Shown: positions 23,441 through 32,395 of the stretch, in pieces
Position numbering within the stretch: position 1 is the first letter of the stretch
Layout: every line of letters begins with the position of its first letter
NCBI GenBank assembly: GCA_900549775.1
Contig: URPR01000003.1
Coordinates: 1-64,000, forward strand
DNA: 64,000 nucleotides
Source: an uncultured Oscillospiraceae bacterium
GTDB taxonomy: Bacteria; Bacillota; Clostridia; Oscillospirales; Acutalibacteraceae
Direction: 5' to 3'
Translations under genes and position numbers: made by a program
Notes under the pieces: generated by a model
Seen by the model: only the letters and a program-made list of their open reading frames with translations
Databases searched by the model: none
Told to the model about the DNA's origin: nothing

Positions 23441-25042
23441 ATGAAAAAAATAGTTGCTATGCTTTTAATCTTCATTATGTGCTTTTCCTTTTCTGCGTGT
23501 CACAGCAGCAAGCCTTCCATTCAAGCAATAAAGTATAACTTAGATGCTGAACCCAAAACTCTAGACCCTCAAGTTGCTAATGATTTTTCTTCTAATACTG
23601 TCATATTAAATATTTTTGAGGGACTAACTAGAATAGGCGAAAATAATGAAGTTTTGCTCGGAGTTGCTTCCTCCTGGACAAATAACGAAGATTTCACTTC
23701 CTTCACTTTTAATTTACAGCAAGGTTTAACCTGGGCAGATAAAAATAAAACTCCATTAACTGCAAACGATTTCGAGTTTGCAATTAAAAGAGTCTTAGAT
23801 CCGAAAACAAATTCTCCCCTGGTTCATACACTATATTGTATAAAAAACGCTAAAAGCATTCACTTAAACGAAAAATCAAAACTTCCCCTCGGTGTAAGCG
23901 TCATTGACAAATACACCATAAAATTTGATCTTGAATCACCATATGAAAATTTCCCAAAACTCTTAGCTACGCCGCCTACTATGCCTTGTAACAAAGATTT
24001 CTTTGAGTCTTGCGCCGGACAATACGGTTTATCTCACACTAGCGTCATCTGCAATGGACCATTCAAAATAAAAAATAAGTACGGCTGGGAGCATTTTAAG
24101 ACGTTAACGCTTGTAAAAAACGATATCTATTCAGGAAGTAATGCCACATGTGCAGAAGGTATAAATTTCACAATAAATAAAAGTATACAAAACGTTGCAT
24201 CTGAAATAAAAAATGGTTCTTTAACAGCTGCGCCCCTTCCCATAGACGAAACAGATAAAGCAAAAGATAAAAACCTCAATTTACTCCCATTCAATAACGT
24301 TTTGTGGGTTTTAACTTTTAATTGTGAAAACGAAGTTTTTTCAAATGTAAATGTCAGAAAAGGTATCTTAACTTCAATAAACAGAGAGTTCGCTCTAAAT
24401 AGCTTGCCATCAAACTGTCAAATCGAAAACGATATTATATCAAATAAAATGCAAGTAAATGACATTCTTTTCAGAGATGTTGCGCAAAGCAATGACTGCC
24501 TAAAAGAAGAAGCTAATTCGAAAAGTTATCTTGACAAGGGATTGAGTGAACTTAAAATAAAAGCCTTGCCCAAAGTAACAATAACTTGTCTAGACAGTCC
24601 GGAAATCAAAAAAATGGTTAGCAATATCCTTGAAAATTTAAATGAAAAATTAAACTTTCATTTCAACATGAATCCTGTGCAGTTCAACGAATTAACCAAT
24701 CATGTTAATAACGCAGATTTTCAAATCGCGCTTACTCCTATATATAGTGATAATGACTCAGCTTTAAGCTTCTTAGAAAAGTTTACGTCGGATTGTAAGT
24801 CCAACATATCTTGCTACAAAAGTCAAGCTTACGATAAGCTGTTAAGCCTTGCAAAAACTACATCGAACAAAAACGAGTGTATAAAACTGTTAACAGAAAC
24901 TGAAAAAACCTTAAACAGTGCCGCTGTAGTTTACCCTATGTTTAGCCAAATACAGTACTTTGCCATAAGTCCAAAGTTTTCTGGAATAGTTGTTCATCCA
25001 TATAAAGAAGGAATAGATTTTTCTCACATTAAAAAAACTTAA
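23441..25042 (+). CDS. Oligopeptide ABC transporter substrate-binding lipoprotein (OppA/DppE-like)
   Basis: 533 residues of the SBP_bac_5 family. Lipoprotein signal MKKIVAMLL... with lipobox FSACH near residue 20. Family landmarks are EPKTLDPQVANDFSS near residue 37 and NIFEGLTRIGENNEV, then WTNNEDFTSFTFNLQQGLTWADK, and YPMFSQIQYF near the C-terminus. It binds peptides outside the cell for an importer, but no opp permease or ATPase genes adjoin it. Start ATG with AAGGAGC upstream. It diverges from the peptide export operon, so it might capture exported or degraded peptides; this is only suggested by position. Confidence 0.85.
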   Translation: MKKIVAMLLIFIMCFSFSACHSSKPSIQAIKYNLDAEPKTLDPQVANDFSSNTVILNIFEGLTRIGENNEVLLGVASSWTNNEDFTSFTFNLQQGLTWADKNKTPLTANDFEFAIKRVLDPKTNSPLVHTLYCIKNAKSIHLNEKSKLPLGVSVIDKYTIKFDLESPYENFPKLLATPPTMPCNKDFFESCAGQYGLSHTSVICNGPFKIKNKYGWEHFKTLTLVKNDIYSGSNATCAEGINFTINKSIQNVASEIKNGSLTAAPLPIDETDKAKDKNLNLLPFNNVLWVLTFNCENEVFSNVNVRKGILTSINREFALNSLPSNCQIENDIISNKMQVNDILFRDVAQSNDCLKEEANSKSYLDKGLSELKIKALPKVTITCLDSPEIKKMVSNILENLNEKLNFHFNMNPVQFNELTNHVNNADFQIALTPIYSDNDSALSFLEKFTSDCKSNISCYKSQAYDKLLSLAKTTSNKNECIKLLTETEKTLNSAAVVYPMFSQIQYFAISPKFSGIVVHPYKEGIDFSHIKKT

Positions 25043-25186
25043 ATTTTTATTATATACTTAACTCCGCGCTCATTAGAACTTCCTACAAATTTTTATAGCA
25101 TCACTCGTCACACTTACAACCTTTAAGCTGTCTAATCTCTTTTGTATTTTATATCAATAAAATCTCCGCAATTTTCCTTGACCTTC

Positions 25187-25216
25187 TAGCTACGTATCTA
25201 ATACGTGGCTATTTTT
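25187..25216 (+). terminator. Intrinsic terminator downstream of the OppA-like gene
   Basis: Stem 25187-25197 with 25201-25211 (11 bp, one G-U pair), loop CTA, then TTTTT. It lies 145 bases after the stop codon. The rest of the 367-base gap 25043-25409 shows no coding region. Confidence 0.75.
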
Positions 25217-25342
25217 GTAACTTAATTACTTGCATTCTAAAAAACGTTCCATATAAATAAACACTCCTGCATAATCTCCTTATAAATTAACAAAAAGTTC
25301 ATAAACCTTTAATAGTTTATTCACCACTCCAAAACTCTGAAA

Positions 25343-25351
25343 TGATATAAT
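25343..25351 (+). promoter_or_regulatory. Extended -10 promoter before the repeat protein
   Basis: TGATATAAT is an extended -10 element (TGN-TATAAT). No good -35 is visible 17 bases upstream, as is usual for extended -10 promoters. The coding start is about 60 bases downstream with GGGAG as ribosome site. Confidence 0.5.
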
Positions 25352-25409
25352 AATTTTGTCATTAAGCAAAGACAAAAAATAATAAAAAAACAAAAGGGAG
25401 TTATGTAAA

Positions 25410-26477
25410 ATGAAAAACAAAAAATTAATCGCAGGTATTTTAACATGTTCAATGATTGGTGGATCAGCTGCTAGCTTGTCTTGCTTTGCTGAAAATTCTC
25501 CAGAAGCCATTATAGCTAGTGCCACTAGCCAAGCTGTAAATCCTAGTTTAACAGTGGTTGAGGAATCAAACAAATCTAGAGAAATTTCTGAATCAGAAAA
25601 AAAAGATCATAACATTGAGAGCGCTCGAGAAGAGAAAGAAACCCCTCTTTCATCAACAAATTCACCAGCACAAGCAAGTTCTCGTTCAACAGTGCTTGAA
25701 AAATTAATGGAACTTAGAGAATCTTGCGAAGCACGCTTAAACAATGATATTTCTGGATCAGAAAAAAGAGCACTAGAAATGAAAATAAAAAATATAGATC
25801 ACAACATTGAGCGCGCTCAAGCAGGAAAAGAAGTCCCTTCTTCAGCATTTGAACTGCCAGCAATACTAACAAAGTCTACAAGCAAACCTCTAGAGGAAAA
25901 ATCACCTAAATTTAACTGGAAGAAAATAGCCATAGGTGCCGGAGTCATCGCTTTAACGGTCGGCAGTGGATATGCAGCTTATAAATTCATTCCTGCTGTT
26001 CAAGACGCTATAAATAACAATGTTCTACCTTTAGCACAAAGTGGGCTTGATAAAGCTGGAAATTATACCAGTTCTGCTTTAAGCACTACAAAAAATTTCG
26101 CAGGAGATTTATACAGCAACCTTTATAAGTCTGGAAAAAATGTTCTGTCCCTGGCTCAGACTGGACTCGATGCAGCTGAAATTTATACCAGTTCTGCTTT
26201 AAGCACTACAAAGAACTTTGCAGGAAGTTTATACAGTAGCATTTCTAAGTCTGGAAAAAATGTTCTGTCTTTAGTTCATGTTGGGCTCGATAAAATCGGA
26301 AATTTTACCGATTCTGCTTTCAATTCTACAAGAAGCTATATATCCCATTCATGTAGTAATCTCTATTACTATATTTCAAGTAAATCACATTCTAACTTCA
26401 GCGAAAATGAAATTAGTTTAAATTTATCAAACAATACTTCACCTATTAAGGACAACTCTACATGCCCAGCTATATAA
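25410..26477 (+). CDS. Secreted/membrane protein with three 40-residue repeats
   Basis: 355 residues, family not recognised. Signal peptide 1-27 (MKNKKLIAG... ending SCFA). Residues about 50-150 are charged, helical and contain two related units (DHNIESAREEKE and DHNIERAQAGKE). A membrane segment lies at about 173-192 (IAIGAGVIALTVGSG). Then come three 40-residue repeats at 204-243, 244-283 and 284-323, pattern VLxLAQxGLDxAxxYTSSALSTTKNFAGxLYSxxxKSGKN, which look amphipathic. The DNA repeats have a 120-base period, the first two nearly identical. Start ATG with GGGAG. Possibly a cell-surface or stress protein; function unknown. Confidence 0.7.
   Translation: MKNKKLIAGILTCSMIGGSAASLSCFAENSPEAIIASATSQAVNPSLTVVEESNKSREISESEKKDHNIESAREEKETPLSSTNSPAQASSRSTVLEKLMELRESCEARLNNDISGSEKRALEMKIKNIDHNIERAQAGKEVPSSAFELPAILTKSTSKPLEEKSPKFNWKKIAIGAGVIALTVGSGYAAYKFIPAVQDAINNNVLPLAQSGLDKAGNYTSSALSTTKNFAGDLYSNLYKSGKNVLSLAQTGLDAAEIYTSSALSTTKNFAGSLYSSISKSGKNVLSLVHVGLDKIGNFTDSAFNSTRSYISHSCSNLYYYISSKSHSNFSENEISLNLSNNTSPIKDNSTCPAI
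26019..26378 (+). repeat. Three tandem 120-bp repeats inside the coding region
   Basis: Units begin at 26019, 26139 and 26259, each starting AATGTTCT. Units 1 and 2 share long identical stretches (for example ATACCAGTTCTGCTTTAAGC), while unit 3 has diverged in its second half. They stay in frame and encode the 40-residue repeats. Copy number may vary between strains. Confidence 0.85.
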
Positions 26478-26494
26478 GTCTAACCTAAAATATC

Positions 26495-26525
26495 AAAAAG
26501 AGGCACCTACAAAGTACCTCTTTTT
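26495..26525. terminator. Bidirectional terminator between convergent genes
   Basis: AAAAAGAGG (26495-26503) pairs with CCTCTTTTT (26517-26525), 9 bp with a 13-base loop. It is followed by five copies of the pentamer AATTT up to 26550, a simple repeat directly before the stop codon of the convergent gene. Confidence 0.8.
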
Positions 26526-26554
26526 AATTTAATTTAATTTAATTTAATTTGATC

Positions 26555-27865
26555 TTATTTTGCATTTTTGTATTCTATAGTTGTACATTCTGCATTACAG
26601 TTTCTTACTTGCCCTCGAGCATCGTTCCAGTAGTCTTTACAAATAATCGTTCCTGCTAAAAATAACGTTTTTATTTCACCTTTGACATCACAGTTTTCTA
26701 CGAGTCCCCCATTACTACTCAAAGCAAACTTACTAAAAAGCTTGTTGTCTCCTGAAACATTTTGGGCCGCTATGCCGCCAACTATTACTCCTGATATACA
26801 GCCTTCTACCTTACAGTTTTTTATCGTCTCATAGTTTTTGGCAGCTATTCCACCAACTTTGTAAGCATTTATCGCTCCTTTAACTGTACAATTTTCAATT
26901 AAGCCATTATTTGTAGAAACAATTCCCCCTGCTGATCCATCGTTGCTTTTCGATTCGCAACTTTTCTGATTTTCAATATATAATTCATATTTCACATTTA
27001 TATCGATATTTTTATTGTTAATATAAGAATCTACGCTACATTCCGATATTTTGCCGTAGTTAAATGAACTAATTCCACCTGTTTCGGGATTAATGAAACC
27101 ATCACTCATATTTGAACTTTTTGATGCACAATTAGTAAGTGCCGCTTTTACATCGCAATTTTCAATAATAGAATAATTATATCCCGCTATGCCGGCACAC
27201 ACTAGGTCCTGCGATATAAACTTCCCTCTGACATTGCAGTTTCTTATTTTTCCGTAGTTGTTTAAGCAAATCCCTATTGATCCTGTATTCCCCTCTACAC
27301 TGGCTCTAACATTACAGTTTTCTATCAATCCATAGTTTGTGTCACAAAGGCCAGACAATGCTATTTTGCTATCACCTTTTGTAGTTATTTTCCCAGCTAT
27401 GTTTAAATTTTTTACTTCACCGTGTTTACCAATACAACCGAAAATAGCACTACTTTTAATGTTTTTATTATCGTTTGTAAAATTATTCACATTGCAGTTT
27501 ATGGTGTATCCGTTGCCGTCAAAGGTTCCGTTAAAGCTTCTAGACTTTTTAAAAAAGTTCTTAATGAATTTATTGTTAGATATGCAATAGCCTATCGATT
27601 CCCAGCTGGTAGCCTTTCCATCAACACTTTCATCTGAAGTCAAATTTATGTCACCTGCAAGCCTTATACACTGCCCTTTGAAATCATTTCCGGAATTTAC
27701 CTCTTTTGCAAGTGTTTCTAACTCCATTAAAGAACTTATTGTAACTGTACTTATTTCTTCATTTGTAGGTAAATTGCCATTTTCAAGAGCAAACAGAGTA
27801 TTAGTAACCCCTCCGAAAAAAAAGCTTAACGTTACTAAACAAATCTTCATATTTCTTCTAATCAT
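26555..27865 (-). CDS. Secreted GLUG/beta-helix repeat protein
   Basis: 436 residues. Signal peptide about 1-26 (MIRRNMKICL ... LFALENG). From residue about 45 a region reads SLMELETLAKEVNSG and GDINLTSDE, and FNGTFDGNGYTINCNV begins a beta-helix. It continues with at least eight repeats of the form NYGxIxNCxVxGxI, recalling GLUG-motif and right-handed parallel beta-helix surface proteins. One Cys recurs per repeat (ENCNV, RNCNV, ENCDV, KNCKV), which would stack along one face. No sortase motif or membrane anchor is seen, so release or non-covalent wall binding is likely. Function is probably adhesion or polysaccharide binding. ATG with AGGA nine bases upstream. Confidence 0.7.
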   Translation of the reverse strand: MIRRNMKICLVTLSFFFGGVTNTLFALENGNLPTNEEISTVTISSLMELETLAKEVNSGNDFKGQCIRLAGDINLTSDESVDGKATSWESIGYCISNNKFIKNFFKKSRSFNGTFDGNGYTINCNVNNFTNDNKNIKSSAIFGCIGKHGEVKNLNIAGKITTKGDSKIALSGLCDTNYGLIENCNVRASVEGNTGSIGICLNNYGKIRNCNVRGKFISQDLVCAGIAGYNYSIIENCDVKAALTNCASKSSNMSDGFINPETGGISSFNYGKISECSVDSYINNKNIDINVKYELYIENQKSCESKSNDGSAGGIVSTNNGLIENCTVKGAINAYKVGGIAAKNYETIKNCKVEGCISGVIVGGIAAQNVSGDNKLFSKFALSSNGGLVENCDVKGEIKTLFLAGTIICKDYWNDARGQVRNCNAECTTIEYKNAK

Positions 27866-27978
27866 AAACGTGTTCCTGCCTTTCTAAAAATATAAACTAT
27901 AAAAGTTCAAACCTAATGAATATTTTTTTACATTGTACCACATTTACAATTAAAATGGAATATATTATCTACAAAATA

Positions 27979-28899
27979 TTATTTCTTTAGTGTTGCCATC
28001 AGTGCAACCCAACCATTTTCTTCTCGTCTGTGTAAAATATTCATACATTCCGGCAAAGCATCTAACACATCCTTTTCACGAGCGTCTATTATCCCGCTCA
28101 TTATGTAAATAGTATCCTGGTGCATATACTTTTCTATCTTCTCATTCAGATCAATCAAAACATCCGCTACTATATTGGCAAATATTATATCAAATTTTCC
28201 TTGAACTTTATCTACTAAGTTCCCCGCTACAACAGTAAATTTGTCTTGTACAGAATTTATTTTGGCATTTTCTATGGCTGTTTTCACAGCAAGTTCATCT
28301 ATGTCTATGCCCAAGACGGACTTGGCTCCTAGCAAGAGAGATGCAACCCCTAATATACCACTTCCACAACCTATATCTAAGACCTTGCTATTTTCATTAA
28401 TAACTTTTTCCATCATTTCCAGGCATAATTTAGTCGTTTCATGCGCACCCGTCCCAAAGGCCAGACCTGGGTCAATTTTAACAACTTTTTTACCTTTAAT
28501 TTTGTCATCTATTTTTTCCCACGTGGGGCAAATCACTAAACTTTCCCCCACATTTATTGGTTTAAAATATTTTTTCCAATTATTAATAAAACTATCTACA
28601 TCACAAGAGCTCATAGAAATATCATTTTCTATTTTTGCCGCAGCCAAACGCTCTCTAAGGAAAGCTATGGATTCATTTGGATTTTCCTCCGGTTTTATAT
28701 AAACATGAATAATAGCAATGTCGCGGTTCTTGCTCAACAAGTCCTCATCTATCAAATCAGTATGTGCAATTTCCTTAGCTTCATTTTCAAGGTTTGAATA
28801 ATCCTCAATATAGATTCCATGCGGCACCACCATATTAGCTATACTTTCAGCTAATTCAATGTCCTTAACAGGTACTTTTAATCTTATTTCTGTCCACAT
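27979..28899 (-). CDS. prmA: Ribosomal protein L11 methyltransferase
   Basis: Adds methyl groups from S-adenosylmethionine to L11. 306 residues from the ATG at 28899, which begins MWTEIRLKVP and has GGAG nine bases upstream; longer starts run into dnaJ. Substrate-recognition domain at the N-terminus, then the methyltransferase fold: DPGLAFGTGAHETT near residue 146, SAM loop VLDIGCGSGILG near 172, NANIVAD-type motif seen as FANIVADVL near 242. Last gene of the heat-shock operon, as in many Firmicutes. Confidence 0.93.
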   Translation of the reverse strand: MWTEIRLKVPVKDIELAESIANMVVPHGIYIEDYSNLENEAKEIAHTDLIDEDLLSKNRDIAIIHVYIKPEENPNESIAFLRERLAAAKIENDISMSSCDVDSFINNWKKYFKPINVGESLVICPTWEKIDDKIKGKKVVKIDPGLAFGTGAHETTKLCLEMMEKVINENSKVLDIGCGSGILGVASLLLGAKSVLGIDIDELAVKTAIENAKINSVQDKFTVVAGNLVDKVQGKFDIIFANIVADVLIDLNEKIEKYMHQDTIYIMSGIIDAREKDVLDALPECMNILHRREENGWVALMATLKK

Positions 28900-28903
28900 A
28901 TTT

Positions 28904-30064
28904 TCATTCTCCAAACATGGATTTGATTTTTTCAAAAAAGCTTTTTCTTTTCTGATAGTTCTCTTCACTCGCCAAAGATTCAAATTCCTTTAAAGCTGTT
29001 TTTTGTTTTACAGAAAGATTTCTAGGCACTTCAATAACTACTTTTACAAATTGGTCTCCCCTACCCCTAGAATGCAATTTTTGTATGCCTTTTCCTTTTA
29101 ATTTAAAAACATCTCCAGGTTGAGTCCCTTCGTGTATACTGTAGCTTACTTTGCCGTCTATCGTAGGAACTGTCACTTCACAGCCCAACGTCGCTTGAGC
29201 AAAAGTAATAGGCAACTCACAGTACACGTCAAAGCCCTGTCTTTTAAAAACTTCATGAGGTTTTATATTTATAAGTACATGCAAATCTCCACTAGGTCCG
29301 CCATTTCTCCCAGCATTCCCATGCCCTGAAACATTCAAAATTTGACCTTGATCTATCCCAGCCGGCACATTAATCTCTATTTTCTTACTTCTGCTAACAT
29401 GCCCTGTGCCTGAGCAACTCCTGCATGGTTTTTCTATTATTTTGCCTTGCCCATGACACCTGTCACAAGTCCTTGAAGTTTGTACAACACCAAAAGCAGT
29501 TCTTTGCGTAACCATAGTTTGACCTGTGCCGTGACACGTCGGGCAAGTCTTTGCACTGCTGCCTTTCTCTGCCCCAGTCCCTGCACACTCTTTGCAGTTT
29601 TCAATAACACGATACGAAATTTCCTTCTTACAACCTTTAGCAGCCTCCTCAAACGTCAAACTTACAGACGCACTGATATCGCTGCCTGCCACAGGAGCAT
29701 TTGGATTTTTCCTATAGCGTTGCCCTGAGAAACCACCAAAGCCTCCTCCAAAAAAGCTACTAAATATGTCTCCTAAGTCTATATCCCCTGAAAACGGACT
29801 TCCACCCCAACCAGCACCGCCCGCTCCATAGTTCGGGTCTACACCAGCGTGCCCAAACTGGTCATATTTTGCTCTTGAATCTTTATTCGAAAGGACTTCA
29901 TAAGCCTCATTGACTTCTTTAAATTTGGCTTCAGCTTCTTTATCTCCAGGATTTAAATCAGGATGATATTTTTTGGCAAGTTTTCGGAACGCTTTTTTTA
30001 TTTCATCTTCGCTTGCTGTTTTATCTACACCCATCACTTCATAGTAATCTCTTTTGTCTGCCAA
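28904..30064 (-). CDS. dnaJ: Chaperone protein DnaJ (TTG start)
   Basis: Type I Hsp40 co-chaperone of DnaK, 386 residues. J-domain with the HPD motif (KYHPDLNPGD) near residue 34, a Gly/Phe-rich linker (GGGFGGFSGQ), and four CxxCxGxG zinc repeats (CKECAGTG, CPTCHGTG, CDRCHGQG, CRSCSGTG) at about 145-215. C-terminal substrate domain. The start is the TTG at 30064 (reading M-ADKRDYYEVMG), with AAAGGAG about ten bases upstream; no ATG is suitably placed. It ends four bases before prmA begins. Confidence 0.95.
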   Translation of the reverse strand: MADKRDYYEVMGVDKTASEDEIKKAFRKLAKKYHPDLNPGDKEAEAKFKEVNEAYEVLSNKDSRAKYDQFGHAGVDPNYGAGGAGWGGSPFSGDIDLGDIFSSFFGGGFGGFSGQRYRKNPNAPVAGSDISASVSLTFEEAAKGCKKEISYRVIENCKECAGTGAEKGSSAKTCPTCHGTGQTMVTQRTAFGVVQTSRTCDRCHGQGKIIEKPCRSCSGTGHVSRSKKIEINVPAGIDQGQILNVSGHGNAGRNGGPSGDLHVLINIKPHEVFKRQGFDVYCELPITFAQATLGCEVTVPTIDGKVSYSIHEGTQPGDVFKLKGKGIQKLHSRGRGDQFVKVVIEVPRNLSVKQKTALKEFESLASEENYQKRKSFFEKIKSMFGE

Positions 30065-30164
30065 AATCGTCAAATCTCCTTTAAGCAATCTATTATTTAC
30101 ATTTTTAAAGCCCGCACTATGCCGCGCGGGCTCATAACAGCCTTCAAGTTAATATTAACAAAAT

Positions 30165-32009
30165 TTACTTATTGTCAACATCCTTAAAGTCTGCATCATA
30201 AACATTTCCATTTGCACTGTCATTAGTTTGGCTTTCTGCACCTGTTGCAGCGTTCGGTGCAGCCTGTTGAGCTGCTTGAGCATTCTGGTAAAGTTTAGCC
30301 GAAACTTCGTACATTGCTTTTTGTAAGCTTTCTGTCTCTGACTTAATGCTATCAATGTTTCCTGACGTGATTGTTTCTTTTAACTTTTTAACTTTCTCAT
30401 TAAGTGAATCTTTGTCAGCTTGATCTATCTTATCTCCGTTTTCGTTCAAAAGTTTCTCTATAGCATAGCAAAGATTTTCAGCCTCATTTTTTGCATCTAC
30501 TTCTTCTCTACGCTTTTTGTCTTCTGCCGCAAATTGTTCAGCGTTCTTTACAGCTTTTTCTATATCTTCTTTTGACATATTCGTACTAGACGTTATCGTG
30601 ATTTTTTGTTCTTTTCCTGTTCCCAAGTCTTTAGCATGAACATTTACAATACCATTTGCGTCTATGTCAAAAGTAACTTCTATTTGTGGTATGCCTCTCA
30701 TGGCAGGAGCTATGCCCGCAAGTGTAAATAGTCCTAATTGCTTATTATCTCTTGCAAATTCACGTTCACCTTGCAAAACATTAATTTCAACTTGTGTTTG
30801 ATTATCTGCAGCTGTTGAAAATATCTGGCTTTTCTTGGTTGGTATAGTGGTATTTCTGTCTATTATTTTAGTCATAACTCCGCCCATAGTCTCAACACCA
30901 AGTGACAATGGCGTAACGTCAAGTAACAACAGACCTTGAACTTCCCCACCTAAAACTCCTGCTTGAAGCGCCGCACCAATAGCCACACATTCATCTGGGT
31001 TTATTCCTTTAAATGGGTCCTTGCCTATCAAATTTTTAACAGCTTCTTGAACCGCCGGAATTCTAGATGACCCGCCAACCATCAATACTTTGTCGATTTC
31101 TCCTATTGCTAATCCTGAGTCCTTCAAAGCCTGGCGTACTGGTCCCATAGTATTTTCAACTAAGTCCTTCGTAAGTTCATTAAACTTTGCCCTCGTAAGC
31201 GTTAAATCTAAATGTTTAGGTCCTGTAGCATCTGCTGTAATGAAAGGAAGGTTTATAGCCGTTGTAGTTACGCCCGAAAGTTCAATCTTTGCTTTTTCCG
31301 CAGATTCTTTCAATCTTTGCATAGCCATCTTATCGTTTTTCAAATCTATACCTGTTTCAGATTTAAACGAAGATACCATCCAGTCTATAACTCTCTGATC
31401 AAAGTCGTCGCCTCCTAAGCGGTTGTTGCCCGCCGTAGCTAAAACTTCCTGAACCCCTTCGCCCATTTCTATAATAGATACGTCAAATGTTCCACCACCT
31501 AAATCATACACCATGATTTTTTGATCATTTTCTTTATCTATCCCGTATGATAAAGCAGCAGCTGTGGGTTCGTTTATGATGCGTTTTACTTCTAGACCTG
31601 CTATTTTACCAGCATCTTTCGTAGCTTGCCTTTGAGCATCCGTGAAGTAAGCCGGTACAGTGATGACAGCTTGAGTTACTTTATCGCCCAAGTAACTTTC
31701 TGCATCTGCTTTCAGTTTCTGTAAAATCATTGCTGAAATTTCTTCCGGTGAGAAATTCTTGCCATCGATAGATACTTTATAACTCGAACCCATTTCGCGT
31801 TTTATAGAAGTTACAGTGCGTTCTGGATTAGTTATAGCTTGACGCTTAGCTACTTGACCAACTAATCTCTCTCCGTTTTTAGAGAAAGCTACTATTGATG
31901 GAGTCGTCCTCGCTCCTTCTGCATTGGCTATAACTACTGGTTCGCCACCTTCTATAACCGCTACACATGAATTTGTTGTTCCTAAATCGATTCCTATTGT
32001 CTTTGACAT
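30165..32009 (-). CDS. dnaK: Chaperone protein DnaK (Hsp70)
   Basis: 614 residues. ATPase domain with GIDLGTTNSCVAV at the N-terminus, YDLGGGTFDVSI near 166 and VGGSSRIPAVQ near 310. Substrate domain begins with DVTPLSLGVETMGG, and the C-terminal lid ends in the acidic DADFKDVDNK typical of Firmicutes. I place the start at the ATG at 32009 (MSKTIGIDLG), with AAAGGGG eight bases upstream. Preceded by a 386-base gap filled by tandem repeats (see 32030-32360), unusual for this operon. Confidence 0.97.
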   Translation of the reverse strand: MSKTIGIDLGTTNSCVAVIEGGEPVVIANAEGARTTPSIVAFSKNGERLVGQVAKRQAITNPERTVTSIKREMGSSYKVSIDGKNFSPEEISAMILQKLKADAESYLGDKVTQAVITVPAYFTDAQRQATKDAGKIAGLEVKRIINEPTAAALSYGIDKENDQKIMVYDLGGGTFDVSIIEMGEGVQEVLATAGNNRLGGDDFDQRVIDWMVSSFKSETGIDLKNDKMAMQRLKESAEKAKIELSGVTTTAINLPFITADATGPKHLDLTLTRAKFNELTKDLVENTMGPVRQALKDSGLAIGEIDKVLMVGGSSRIPAVQEAVKNLIGKDPFKGINPDECVAIGAALQAGVLGGEVQGLLLLDVTPLSLGVETMGGVMTKIIDRNTTIPTKKSQIFSTAADNQTQVEINVLQGEREFARDNKQLGLFTLAGIAPAMRGIPQIEVTFDIDANGIVNVHAKDLGTGKEQKITITSSTNMSKEDIEKAVKNAEQFAAEDKKRREEVDAKNEAENLCYAIEKLLNENGDKIDQADKDSLNEKVKKLKETITSGNIDSIKSETESLQKAMYEVSAKLYQNAQAAQQAAPNAATGAESQTNDSANGNVYDADFKDVDNK

Positions 32010-32029
32010 AAAAACTACCCCTTTCCGCT

Positions 32030-32360
32030 TTTCTTTAAGAAAAGAAAAGCTTGGCAAAAGAAACTACGTTTTGCCCTTTTTGACCATTTACATATTTTTT
32101 ATTTTCTTGACTATAAATTAGTTTACATCTTAACTTAAAGCCGTTCTCCTAAGGAAAATCATTAGCCAAACAGTAAACTAAGTTTTTCCATATCTGATCA
32201 TCTATATTTTTTTATTTTCTTGACTATAAAATTAGTTTACATCTTAGCTTAAAACCGTTCTCTTAAGGAAAAACACTAGCCAAGCAGTAAACCTAGCTTT
32301 ACCCTTTTTACCATTTATATATCTATAAATTAATTCGTACCCTAGTTTAAAACCACTCCA
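32030..32360. repeat. Degenerate 113-bp tandem repeat array upstream of dnaK
   Basis: Two well-conserved copies start at 32101 and 32214 (both ATTTTCTTGACTATAAA). A third degenerate half copy lies at about 32313-32360 and a partial copy at about 32030-32100. Each full copy contains TTAGTTTAC ... GTAAAC (C)TA(A/G) arms about 46 bases apart and an inner CTTA[AG]-N10-TTAAG helix. Base changes between copies (A to G) keep pairing as G-U. I see no coding region. It may form repeated RNA hairpins in the dnaK leader. Confidence 0.7.
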
Positions 32361-32395
32361 TCAATTGCAAATCTTTAAAAATCAATAACGTAGAC

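Noticed and set aside
26526..26550. CRISPR-like or satellite repeat
   Set aside because: Five copies of AATTT form a simple pentamer run, not spaced repeats.
32101..32327. Promoter array for dnaK
   Set aside because: TTGACT within the repeats points to the plus strand, and no -10 with correct spacing is found on the minus strand; the CIRCE promoter upstream of hrcA is sufficient.
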